The translations under genes and the position numbers were made by a program. Below, piece by piece: positions 16,768-24,002 of a DNA stretch of 36,675 nt. The stretch is from positions 1 to 36,675 of the forward strand of contig JAAWOG010000035.1 of NCBI GenBank assembly GCA_022799355.1, written 5' to 3'. Numbering within the stretch: the first letter of the stretch is position 1; the number at the start of each line of letters is the position of its first letter. The notes beneath the pieces were generated by a model. That model was not told the origin of the DNA, did not search any database, and saw only the letters and a program-made list of their open reading frames with translations. This DNA comes from Lachnospiraceae bacterium. GTDB taxonomy: Bacteria; Bacillota; Clostridia; Lachnospirales; Lachnospiraceae.

Positions 16768-17532
16768 ATGAAAGGACGTATTCATTCACTTGAAAGTTTT
16801 GGCACCGTAGATGGTCCCGGCACCAGATTTGTCGTATTTGTGCAGGGCTGCCCGATGCGTTGTGCCTATTGCCATAATCCCGACACCTGGGATATGGACG
16901 GCGGTACGATGATGGAACCGGAGGAGATCATCGAGCAGTATGAAAAAAACCGCCCCTTCTATAAGGACGGCGGTCTGACCGTCACCGGCGGGGAGCCTTT
17001 GATGCAGGTCGATTTCCTGATCGATCTGTTTACACTGGCAAAGGAGCATGATATCCATACCTGTATTGACAGTTCCGGTATTGCTTATAAGGAAAACAAC
17101 ACCGCTTTTATACAAAAGCTGGACAAACTTATGCCGCTGACCGATCTTGTTATGCTGGATATCAAGCATATTGATCCGGAAAAACACAAAGAACTGACGA
17201 GCCAGCCCAACGACGGTATTCTCGCTTTTGCAAAGTACTTAGATCAAAAACAGGTCCCCGTCTGGATTCGCCATGTCATTGTACCCGGACTTACCGATGA
17301 TGAAAAATACCTGTATCAGCTTGGGTATTTTATCGGTCATCTTTCCAATTTAAAGGCGCTTGACGCCCTGCCCTACCATACAATGGGTGAGAAGAAATAT
17401 GAAAGCATTGGCATGGAATATAAGCTTCATGGTGTTCCCGCCATGGATCAGAAAACTCTTCTTGTCAAAAAACAGGCTATTCTGGACGGTATAAAAGCCG
17501 CAAGAAAGGAATCCGAAGGCTCCGGAAACTGA
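16768..17532 (+). CDS. pflA: Pyruvate formate-lyase activating enzyme (radical SAM)
   Basis: A 254-residue radical SAM enzyme that uses S-adenosylmethionine and a [4Fe-4S] cluster to make the glycyl radical. It begins MKGRIHSLESFGTVDGPGTRFVVF, with the cluster motif CPMRCAYC (CxxxCxxC) around residues 29-36. The SAM-binding TVTGGEPLMQ and the late motif DALPYHTMGEKKYESIG are present, as in PFL activases. Length is normal, and there is no extra ferredoxin insert of the kind seen in activases for other glycyl radical enzymes. AAGGAG precedes the ATG. No separate promoter is obvious, so expression may depend on read-through of the preceding terminator. Its natural target here would be the 81-residue stand-alone domain. 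Confidence 0.97.
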   Translation: MKGRIHSLESFGTVDGPGTRFVVFVQGCPMRCAYCHNPDTWDMDGGTMMEPEEIIEQYEKNRPFYKDGGLTVTGGEPLMQVDFLIDLFTLAKEHDIHTCIDSSGIAYKENNTAFIQKLDKLMPLTDLVMLDIKHIDPEKHKELTSQPNDGILAFAKYLDQKQVPVWIRHVIVPGLTDDEKYLYQLGYFIGHLSNLKALDALPYHTMGEKKYESIGMEYKLHGVPAMDQKTLLVKKQAILDGIKAARKESEGSGN

Positions 17533-17558
17533 AAATTTTTCCTGCTGTTTTCATGCTT

Positions 17559-17588
17559 TTGGACTTGTATATCTTATCATATTATATT
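17559..17588 (+). promoter_or_regulatory. Promoter candidate of the ferredoxin gene
   Basis: TTGGAC at 17559-17564 and TATATT at 17583-17588 are 18 nt apart in an AT-rich spacer after pflA. The leader to the ferredoxin ATG at 17666 would be about 70 nt. Confidence 0.5.
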
Positions 17589-17665
17589 AAAATAAAAAAG
17601 GCTGATGGATGCGGCCGTTATCGCCGCATTCTGATACATATTTCATATATAAGGAGGATTATCTC

Positions 17666-17836
17666 ATGGCATTTGTAATTAACGATGGTTGTATCGGCTG
17701 TGGTGCTTGTGCTGGTACCTGCCCTGTTGGCGCTATCTCTGAAGGTGACGGAAAGTTCGTCATTGACGAGAGCGTTTGCATCTCCTGTGGTGCCTGTGCA
17801 GGCGGTTGTCCCGTTGGCGTTATTTCCGAGGCTTAA
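17666..17836 (+). CDS. 2[4Fe-4S] clostridial-type ferredoxin
   Basis: A 56-residue low-potential electron carrier. Two cluster motifs, CIGCGACAGTCP and CISCGACAGGCP, give the classic paired CxxCxxCxxxCP pattern at about residues 9-20 and 37-48. The start MAFVINDGCIGCG is typical, and AAGGAGG precedes ATG 17666. Clostridial ferredoxins serve pyruvate:ferredoxin oxidoreductase, hydrogenase and Rnf. The position directly after pflA suggests it may also reduce the activase cluster, which is inference from context. A terminator follows at once. Confidence 0.96.
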   Translation: MAFVINDGCIGCGACAGTCPVGAISEGDGKFVIDESVCISCGACAGGCPVGVISEA

Positions 17837-17857
17837 AAACTAACCTGAGAAATTCAG

Positions 17858-17890
17858 CAGGTGCCGTATGAAAGCGGCACCTGTTTTATT
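17858..17890 (+). terminator. Intrinsic terminator after the ferredoxin gene
   Basis: CAGGTGCCG (17858-17866) pairs perfectly with CGGCACCTG (17875-17883) and is followed by TTTTATTT. It ends the PFL-ferredoxin region and faces the end of the minus-strand MerR gene. Confidence 0.9.
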
Positions 17891-17903
17891 TATACCATCT
17901 GTC

Positions 17904-18593
17904 CTATGCTTTTTTCGCCTTCCCAAACAGTTTTTTGCGTTCCTTTTTTTCCGTCGGCTTTTTTTCCGGCTTTCTTTTTGCCGTTCTGCCGCGCAGCAAT
18001 GCATCAAGTTGTTTATAGTGTTCTTCCTCCAGCATTAACTGTCTGTTTTCCCGTTGTTCTTCTCGCTCTTCCTGCATTCTGAACTGATAATCCAGTTCCT
18101 TTGTCAATTTTTCGGAAAGTTCTTCATAAAACCTCTCATTGCTCTCCTGTACCGCCTCCGCTATCAGCCTCTTCATCAGATATTCCAGACGCTTTACTTT
18201 CTCATCTGTCTCTCTCGCCGGATGTACATCGATTCTCGACGCAGACACTGTTTTTATGTCCGATTTCTCTTCGGTGCTGAAAAACGTTCCCTGTTCAATA
18301 CGCTGCATGTCCTCCCCGGTAAGCCCCTCCGCATCGGGCAGTCTGGTCAGCTTCCCATTTCTCAGAATCATCCTGATGGCTTTCAATTGAAATCCCTGCT
18401 CCTTAAGTTTTTTGATTTCCTTAAATTCCGTAATATCCTCTTCCGTATAATACCTGTGCCCTAACTCATTCCGTTTTACAGGCAGCTTCAGTTCATCTTC
18501 CCAGTAGCGCAGTACATGGCTCTCCACTTCCACTTTCCTTGACGCATCCGAAATAAGGTAAATTTTTTCTTTCTCCATCTTTACATTCTCCAT
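17904..18593 (-). CDS. MerR-type HTH protein with coiled coil and basic tail
   Basis: About 229 residues. Residues about 10-80 form a MerR winged helix (IYLISDASRKVEVESHVLRYWEDEL, then LGHRYYTEEDITEFKEIKKLKEQGFQLKAIRMIL). The YLISDAS start and extended length resemble RacA/MerR-like proteins of clostridia rather than metal sensors, and no effector-binding Cys set is seen. Residues about 130-205 are a charged coiled coil for dimerisation. The last 25 residues are strongly basic (KRKPEKKPTEKKERKKL), able to contact DNA or membrane. ATG 18593 has GCAGGAG 7 nt upstream. It could be a regulator or a chromosome-anchoring protein; the function is not determined. Confidence 0.82.
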   Translation of the reverse strand: MENVKMEKEKIYLISDASRKVEVESHVLRYWEDELKLPVKRNELGHRYYTEEDITEFKEIKKLKEQGFQLKAIRMILRNGKLTRLPDAEGLTGEDMQRIEQGTFFSTEEKSDIKTVSASRIDVHPARETDEKVKRLEYLMKRLIAEAVQESNERFYEELSEKLTKELDYQFRMQEEREEQRENRQLMLEEEHYKQLDALLRGRTAKRKPEKKPTEKKERKKLFGKAKKA

Positions 18594-18622
18594 AGAAGTC
18601 CTCCTGCTTGAATACTGTACAT

Positions 18623-18668
18623 AAAAAAACAAAAGAAAACTGACTGTTTTGGTCAATCTTCTTTTGTA
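18623..18668 (-). terminator. Intrinsic terminator after dnaB
   Basis: On the minus strand an imperfect stem (CAAAAGAA...ATTGAC with GTCAGTTTTCTTTTG) is followed by seven T residues. It lies between the dnaB stop and the MerR gene, so the MerR gene is probably transcribed mainly from its own promoter. Confidence 0.8.
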
Positions 18669-18695
18669 AAAGTTAATAATTATTATTTTGCTATG

Positions 18696-20030
18696 CTACT
18701 TCTGTATATTGGCAAACTTGGTGTAATCCGGCAGCCATGCCAGTTCTACCGTTCCGATCGGACCATTTCTCTGCTTTGCGATAATGATCTCCGCAATTCC
18801 CTTTTTCTCACTGTCCTTATTATAATAATCGTCCCTGTAAATGAACATCACCACGTCCGCGTCCTGCTCTATGGCTCCGGATTCACGCAAATCGGATAGC
18901 ATGGGACGATGGTCCGGCCTCTGCTCCACCGCACGGCTGAGCTGCGATAAGGCGATCACAGGGACACTTAATTCCCTTGCTAAGGCCTTCAGGGACCTGG
19001 ATATCTCCGAAATCTCCTGCTGCCTGGACTCTGACCTGCCGCCGCCCGTCATAAGCTGCAGATAGTCGATGATAACCATCTGAATATCATGCTCCATTTT
19101 GAATTTCCGGCATTTCGACCGCAGCTCCGATATACTGATGCCAGGCGTATCGTCGATGATCAGCCCCGATCTCCCCACAATACCGGCCCCGTCTATCAGA
19201 TCTTCCCATTCCCTGTCCGATAAGTTACCGGTTCTGATATGCTGGGAGTCCACCCTGGATTCCAACGAAAACAACCTGTTTACAAGCTGTTCCCGGGACA
19301 TCTCCAAACTGAATACCGCCAGCGGCAACTCACTTTTAAAGGCGACATACTGGGCAATGTTCAGCACCAGCGCCGTCTTTCCCATGGAGGGCCTTGCTGC
19401 CACTAAAATAAGATCTGCCGGCTGCATTCCCGCCGTCTTATAATCCAAATCCAGAAATCCCGTTGCCACACCTGTCACATTTCCCTTTGTCCTGGAGGCT
19501 TTCTCGATCCTCTCCATAGCACTTAAAACAACCTGCCTGATAGGTACATAATCTCCGGTATTTCTGCGCTGGACAATATGAAATATCTTTTTTTCCGCGT
19601 CCTCCAAAATGGTATTTAAACCATCTTTGCCTACATAACAGACATTTGCGATCTCCTCACAGGCTTTGATCAGCCTGCGCTGCGTGGCTTTTTCGGAAAC
19701 AATCTGCACATAATCCGCAATATGAGTTGTGGTCTGTACCATCAACATCATATCTTTGACAAATTCCAGACTGCTCACTTCCGGCGGCACATCCTTTTCA
19801 CGCAGCTTGTTTTGAAGCGTTACCAGATCCACCGACTGTCCGGCGTCATACAGTTCCACAATTGCCTCAAACACCACCCCATACTGCCTGCTATAAAAAT
19901 CCTCTTCCTTCAGCGAATCAGACGCTACGGTAATGGCTTCCCGGGACAGAAGCATACAGCCGATGACTGATTGCTCCGCTTCCATATTGTAGGGCATTAC
20001 CCTTTTTAAGAGCGCTTCCTCTGCTGCCAT
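18696..20030 (-). CDS. dnaB: Replicative DNA helicase DnaB
   Basis: A 444-residue hexameric 5'-3' replication-fork helicase. The N-terminal helical domain (about 10-110; PYNMEAEQSVIGCML) binds primase. The RecA-like C-terminal domain contains Walker A (ARPSMGKTAL), Walker B (MVIIDYLQLM), DnaB motif H4 (SRSLKALARELSVPVIALSQLSR) and the arginine-finger region (RDDYYNKDSEKKG). No intein interrupts it. Its ATG directly abuts the rplI stop codon, with GAGGAAG inside the end of rplI, so the two are translationally linked. Confidence 0.98.
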   Translation of the reverse strand: MAAEEALLKRVMPYNMEAEQSVIGCMLLSREAITVASDSLKEEDFYSRQYGVVFEAIVELYDAGQSVDLVTLQNKLREKDVPPEVSSLEFVKDMMLMVQTTTHIADYVQIVSEKATQRRLIKACEEIANVCYVGKDGLNTILEDAEKKIFHIVQRRNTGDYVPIRQVVLSAMERIEKASRTKGNVTGVATGFLDLDYKTAGMQPADLILVAARPSMGKTALVLNIAQYVAFKSELPLAVFSLEMSREQLVNRLFSLESRVDSQHIRTGNLSDREWEDLIDGAGIVGRSGLIIDDTPGISISELRSKCRKFKMEHDIQMVIIDYLQLMTGGGRSESRQQEISEISRSLKALARELSVPVIALSQLSRAVEQRPDHRPMLSDLRESGAIEQDADVVMFIYRDDYYNKDSEKKGIAEIIIAKQRNGPIGTVELAWLPDYTKFANIQK

Positions 20031-20477
20031 TTACGCTTCCTCTACTTTTACCCTCAATGTCGCCGTTACCTGTGGATGAAGCTTTACCCCTACCTCATGG
20101 GTGCCAAAGCTTCTGATCGGCTCGTTAAGCTGAATCTTCTTTTTATCGATATCCTGACCGTTCTGCGCTTTCATTGCCGCCGCAATCTCCTTTGAAGAAA
20201 CGGAACCGAATACTTTGCCGCCCTCTCCGGCTTTCATGCTGACCACAACCGGCTTCTTTCCAATCTCTTCCGCCAGCGCCTCAGCTTCCTCCAAAAGCTG
20301 TCTGGCTATCTTCTCCTCGTTTTTCTTCTGAAGTTTCAGATCGTTTAAGTTTTTATTGTTAGCCTCCACACCCAGCTTCTGCGGTAAAATATAATTTCTT
20401 GCATAGCCGTCGCTTGCCTCTATGATTTCTCCTTTTTTTCCAAGCTTTTTTACATCCTGTAATAAAATTATCTTCAT
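20031..20477 (-). CDS. rplI: Ribosomal protein bL9
   Basis: A 148-residue 50S subunit protein. The N-terminal rRNA-binding domain starts MKIILLQDVKKLGKKGEIIEAS and includes GYARNYILPQKLG. A long helix (about 40-75) connects to the C-terminal domain with GKVFGSVSSKEIA. Its start overlaps the gdpP stop by 4 nt (ATGA) and its stop touches the dnaB start, giving the gdpP-rplI-dnaB order common in Firmicutes. Confidence 0.98.
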   Translation of the reverse strand: MKIILLQDVKKLGKKGEIIEASDGYARNYILPQKLGVEANNKNLNDLKLQKKNEEKIARQLLEEAEALAEEIGKKPVVVSMKAGEGGKVFGSVSSKEIAAAMKAQNGQDIDKKKIQLNEPIRSFGTHEVGVKLHPQVTATLRVKVEEA

Positions 20478-22528
20478 GAAATTGCCCCTTCCTGTATCAT
20501 CGTATCCAGCGTGTTCTTTATAATTGAAATCGCCTCCATCAAAGAAACGTCTTCCATCTGACAGCCGGCAATATTCATATGCCCGCCGCCGCCAAGTCTC
20601 TCCATGACAATCTGTACATTAAGTTCATCTATCGACCTTGCGCTGACATATACCTGATTATGATAATCCGTCAATACAAAACTTGCCTTCACGCCCTTGA
20701 TATTCAGCAGTTCATTTGCCGCCTGTGCCCCAACAACGGTAGGGCTCTGCAGATCCTCGCTGGTGCAGATGGAGATCGCATAAGCGTTTCTGTAGATCTC
20801 CGCCTGACTGACGGTATCCGCCCTGGCTTTATATTCGTTGGCATCCTCCCGGAACAGCTTCCTGACTCTGGTTACATCCGCACCGTTTCTGCGCAGGAAA
20901 GCCGCCGCTTCAAAGGTACGCACACCTGTCTTTGTCATAAAATTATTGGTATCTATCATAATGCCGGAATACATGCAGTCCGCCTCATCCGGTTTGATCC
21001 TGATATTATCACCGATATACTGCAAAATCTCCGACACCATCTCGCAGGCGGAAGAGGCATAGGCCTCCACATAGGAGAGCGTTGCGTTTTCTATCGTCTC
21101 GGAACCCCTTCTGTGATGGTCCAATACCACAATGGATTTGCAGGCTTTCAGCAGTTCCGGACATTCCGTGATACTCGGCTTGTCCACATCTACCACTACC
21201 AGCACGGAATTACTGCCTGCCAGCTCCAGCGCCGTTGTGCTGTTGACAATCATATCCGGCTCATAATCCGGATTGTCTCTGAAAAGCTGCACAAAAGGCT
21301 GAATGGACGTTGTCACATCATCGATTACGATATGGGCTTTCTTTTCTAACGTCAGCGCGATCCTGCAGATTCCCACCGCCGAACCAAAGCTGTCTATATC
21401 CGCCACACGATGTCCCATGATGATAACATGATCTTTCCCGGTGATAATCTCCCTGAGCGCCTGCGCCTTGACTCTTGCTTTCACCCTTGTATTTTTCTCT
21501 ACCTGCTGGCTCTTTCCGCCGTAATATGCCACGTTCTCCGGCGTCTTAACCACCGCCTGATCTCCGCCTCTGCCAAGCGCAAGATCGATGGCATTTCTCG
21601 CAAACTCATAATTCTGCGCATAGGTCAGCCCGTCAAGTCCCATACCAATACTCAGCGTCACCGCCATCTCATTGCCGATATTGACCGTCTTCACATCCTC
21701 CAGCACATCAAACCGGTCTTCTTTAAGCTGTGCCACCGCTTTCTTCCGCAGAATCACCAGATACTTATCCTTCTCCAGCTTTTTCGATATTCCGTCCAGC
21801 GCGGAAATATACTTATTCACTTTTCTGTCAATCAGTGCGATCAGGAGAGAACGCCGTACCTCCTCCACGCTCTCGAGCGCCTCATCATAGTTATCAAGAT
21901 AAATCAGCCCCACCGCAAGACTCTGGTCATCAATCTCCCGCAGCGCAATCTTAAGTGCCGTCTCATCAAAGAGATAGATGGCTATCAGATAACCGTCATA
22001 GTCCTCCGCCTCTACGATATCGCTGTTCATCACCATCTCTTTCAGCGATATTCTCCGCGCCTTTACATGGAAATCCCTGCCCTCGAAGTCCACATCCATC
22101 TCCGTAAAGGCTTCTCCGCTGCGTCCCGGCAGCCTGTCCTTTGTCATAGCCGGAAACAATGTGGTGACGGACTTCTTATAGCCTTTCTCCTTATGTACCA
22201 GCTTTTCAAACTCTTTATTGGTCCATATTACTTTTCCCTGATCATCAAGCAGCGCATGAGGCAGATCCAGGTCCCTGAGAAGCCTTCTCTGTATCTGTCC
22301 GTACTGCGTGGCAAAACTGACCATCTCATTCATAATCACAGGCTTTATATGGAAATACAGCAATGCATAAGATATAAAATAAACAAAAATAAATGCCGTC
22401 AGCAGCACGCCCGCCTTTATATTAAATGTGAATACTCCGACATCAATCAGCAATAAAAGACATCCCATATAAAGCATAAAGTGAAACTGGAACTTCAATT
22501 TGCCTTTTAATTTAACTTTACTCTTCAT
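20474..22528 (-). CDS. gdpP: GdpP/YybT-type cyclic-di-AMP phosphodiesterase
   Basis: A 684-residue membrane protein that hydrolyses c-di-AMP to pApA. Two transmembrane helices occupy about residues 16-58. A PAS-like sensor follows (about 70-170; LLDDQGKVIWTNKEFEKL), then a degenerate GGDEF domain (about 180-310) without a GGDEF signature. Residues about 340-500 are the DHH domain with GHRVADIDSFGSAVGI, VVVDVDKP and VLDHHRRG. A DHHA1 domain ends in GGGGHMNIAG. The metal-binding Asp/His set looks intact. ATG 22528 is supported by CAGGAG 7 nt upstream. First gene of the gdpP-rplI-dnaB unit; c-di-AMP controls wall and K+ homeostasis. Confidence 0.95.
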   Translation of the reverse strand: MKSKVKLKGKLKFQFHFMLYMGCLLLLIDVGVFTFNIKAGVLLTAFIFVYFISYALLYFHIKPVIMNEMVSFATQYGQIQRRLLRDLDLPHALLDDQGKVIWTNKEFEKLVHKEKGYKKSVTTLFPAMTKDRLPGRSGEAFTEMDVDFEGRDFHVKARRISLKEMVMNSDIVEAEDYDGYLIAIYLFDETALKIALREIDDQSLAVGLIYLDNYDEALESVEEVRRSLLIALIDRKVNKYISALDGISKKLEKDKYLVILRKKAVAQLKEDRFDVLEDVKTVNIGNEMAVTLSIGMGLDGLTYAQNYEFARNAIDLALGRGGDQAVVKTPENVAYYGGKSQQVEKNTRVKARVKAQALREIITGKDHVIIMGHRVADIDSFGSAVGICRIALTLEKKAHIVIDDVTTSIQPFVQLFRDNPDYEPDMIVNSTTALELAGSNSVLVVVDVDKPSITECPELLKACKSIVVLDHHRRGSETIENATLSYVEAYASSACEMVSEILQYIGDNIRIKPDEADCMYSGIMIDTNNFMTKTGVRTFEAAAFLRRNGADVTRVRKLFREDANEYKARADTVSQAEIYRNAYAISICTSEDLQSPTVVGAQAANELLNIKGVKASFVLTDYHNQVYVSARSIDELNVQIVMERLGGGGHMNIAGCQMEDVSLMEAISIIKNTLDTMIQEGAIS

Positions 22529-22684
22529 AGTGATACTCCTGCACATCCCCTAAACTCATATAAAGTAAGTATACCATTTTTCTCCAAAAGATGCCATCAC
22601 ATTTTATAGGCTGTTTTCGTCAAAAAAGGCTATATTTTGTATAAAACACCTCTATTCTGTTCAAAAATGCGGTAAAAATTCGTT

Positions 22685-22718
22685 AAAAAAGCCGGCTCCT
22701 CTCAAGGCAGCCGGCTTT
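22685..22718 (-). terminator. Intrinsic terminator after rpsR
   Basis: AAAGCCGGCTGCC pairs with a complementary GAGGAGCCGGCTTT-type arm around a small loop. On the minus strand the stem is followed by TTTTTTAACG. It ends the rpsF-ssb-rpsR operon. Confidence 0.88.
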
Positions 22719-22748
22719 ATGCTCATTATCTTTGCATATTTTACTCGT

Positions 22749-23012
22749 TTAATCCTGCACATAGGGCATAAGCGCCAAATGTCTTGCTCTCTTGATAGCA
22801 GTTGTCAGCGCTCTCTGATGTCTTGCACAGTTTCCGGTAATCCTTCTGGGAAGGATCTTACCTCTTTCAGACACGTATCTTTTCAGTTTTGCCGTGTCCT
22901 TATAATCGATCACATTGTCTTTTCCACAAAAAACACAAACTTTTTTTCTTCTGCGAATGCCGCCTCTTCTCTTCATCGGAGAATCAGCTCTGTCTGTTTT
23001 ATTATAAGCCAT
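22749..23012 (-). CDS. rpsR: Ribosomal protein bS18
   Basis: An 87-residue 30S protein with [36 protein letters not shown] and the conserved C-terminal helix [20 protein letters not shown]. The CxxC near residue 26 plus a later Cys/His pattern suggests the zinc-binding (C+) version. AGGAGGC precedes the ATG. Last gene of rpsF-ssb-rpsR. Confidence 0.98.
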   Translation of the reverse strand: MAYNKTDRADSPMKRRGGIRRRKKVCVFCGKDNVIDYKDTAKLKRYVSERGKILPRRITGNCARHQRALTTAIKRARHLALMPYVQD

Positions 23013-23049
23013 TTGAATGCCTCCTATCTAAATCATAATAAGCAATTTG

Positions 23050-23499
23050 CTAGTTAAACGGCAGTTCCTCATCAATACCGTCAGGGATATTCATAAAACC
23101 GTCCCCTGCTCCTGACGGTGCGGGCCTGCTGCTTCCGGTATAGCCCCCATCCGAACCGGAATTACTGTTTTTGCTCTCCGCAAACTCCTGATCCTCCACC
23201 ACTACCTCCGTGGTATAGACAGTCTGTCCATCCCTGTTGGTATAGCTTCCGGTCTGAATCCTTCCGGATACGGCTATCTTTGTCCCCTTCCGCAGATATT
23301 TCTCCGCAAACTCTCCGCTTCTTCCAAACGCCACACAACTGATAAAGTCAGCGCTCTGCTGGTTATCACCGCCATTATTACGGTTAAACCTGCGGTCTAC
23401 CGCAAGGGTATATCTCGCGATTGCAAGGGGGCTTTCTCCCTGAGAATATCTCACTTCGGGATCTCTTGTCAGGCGTCCCATAAGTATTACTTTATTCAT
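23050..23499 (-). CDS. ssb: Single-stranded DNA-binding protein
   Basis: A 149-residue SSB with one OB fold (about 1-105): MNKVILMGRLTRDPEVRYS, DFISCVAFGR, GTKIAVSGRIQTGSYTNRDG. The Gly/Ser-rich flexible linker leads to an acidic tip, PDGIDEELPFN, which binds partner proteins. AGGAGAACGT precedes the ATG. It lies between rpsF and rpsR, as in most Firmicutes. Confidence 0.97.
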   Translation of the reverse strand: MNKVILMGRLTRDPEVRYSQGESPLAIARYTLAVDRRFNRNNGGDNQQSADFISCVAFGRSGEFAEKYLRKGTKIAVSGRIQTGSYTNRDGQTVYTTEVVVEDQEFAESKNSNSGSDGGYTGSSRPAPSGAGDGFMNIPDGIDEELPFN

Positions 23500-23512
23500 A
23501 CGTTCTCCTATT

Positions 23513-23803
23513 CTATTTCTCGTCCTGTTTCACGCACAAATACCTGATCACTCCGTCCATAATGCGCATACGGCTCTCAATCTCTGCCGGCGCGGATGTC
23601 TCAGCGTCAAACTGAATGAAGTAATAGAAGCCCTCTTTCATCTTCTGGATCTCGTAGGCAAGCCTCTTCTTACCCCAGTCATCCACATTTGTGATCTGGC
23701 CGCCGAATCTCTCGATCAGGGCTTTCGCTTTTTCTACGACTGCTGCCCTGTCTTCTTCTTCGAGTTTTGCGCTAACAACAACGGCTAATTCATACTTTGT
23801 CAT
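23513..23803 (-). CDS. rpsF: Ribosomal protein bS6
   Basis: A 96-residue 30S protein starting MTKYELAVVVSAKLEEEDRA, with GKKRLAYEIQKMKEGFYYFIQFD and ending VIRYLCVKQDEK. ATG 23803 has AGGAGGT upstream; the frame extends 16 codons further without support. First gene of rpsF-ssb-rpsR, 13 nt before ssb. S6 and S18 bind each other and in many bacteria also the rpsF leader to repress the operon; I could not identify that leader structure with confidence. Confidence 0.97.
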   Translation of the reverse strand: MTKYELAVVVSAKLEEEDRAAVVEKAKALIERFGGQITNVDDWGKKRLAYEIQKMKEGFYYFIQFDAETSAPAEIESRMRIMDGVIRYLCVKQDEK

Positions 23804-23875
23804 GTTAGTTACCTCCTTCTGGTCTCTGGCCCCCGTCTGAATCGGGAGCAAGGAATATATATATCACGAGCCTGT

Positions 23876-23904
23876 ATTTTATCATATCTTTCCGCATAAT
23901 TCAA
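23876..23904 (-). promoter_or_regulatory. Promoter of the rpsF-ssb-rpsR operon
   Basis: On the minus strand TTGAAT (23904-23899) and TAAAAT (23881-23876) are 17 nt apart. The leader to rpsF would be about 65 nt and contains a short CCCG/CGGG hairpin near 23832-23845. Confidence 0.7.
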
Positions 23905-23949
23905 GGGGTTTCGCGGATTATTTTTACTTTTTAACCGCTGCCCATTCTC

Positions 23950-23982
23950 AATGTCATTTAGCCGAACCGTTCATCCGGCCGG
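23950..23982. repeat. Left copy of a 33-bp imperfect direct repeat
   Basis: Begins AATGTCATTT and ends ATCCGGCCGG. It matches 29841-29873 in the same orientation and without gaps at about 26 of 33 positions, identical in both end blocks. It lies about 20 nt beyond the stop codon of the SGNH gene, at one boundary of the Dlt-like cassette. Confidence 0.75.
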
Positions 23983-24002
23983 GAGAAAATACTCCATACA
24001 TT

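Noticed and set aside
21410-22456. 348-codon plus-strand frame inside gdpP
   Set aside because: Antisense shadow of the clear gdpP reading frame; His/Arg/Ile-rich translation with no recognisable domain.
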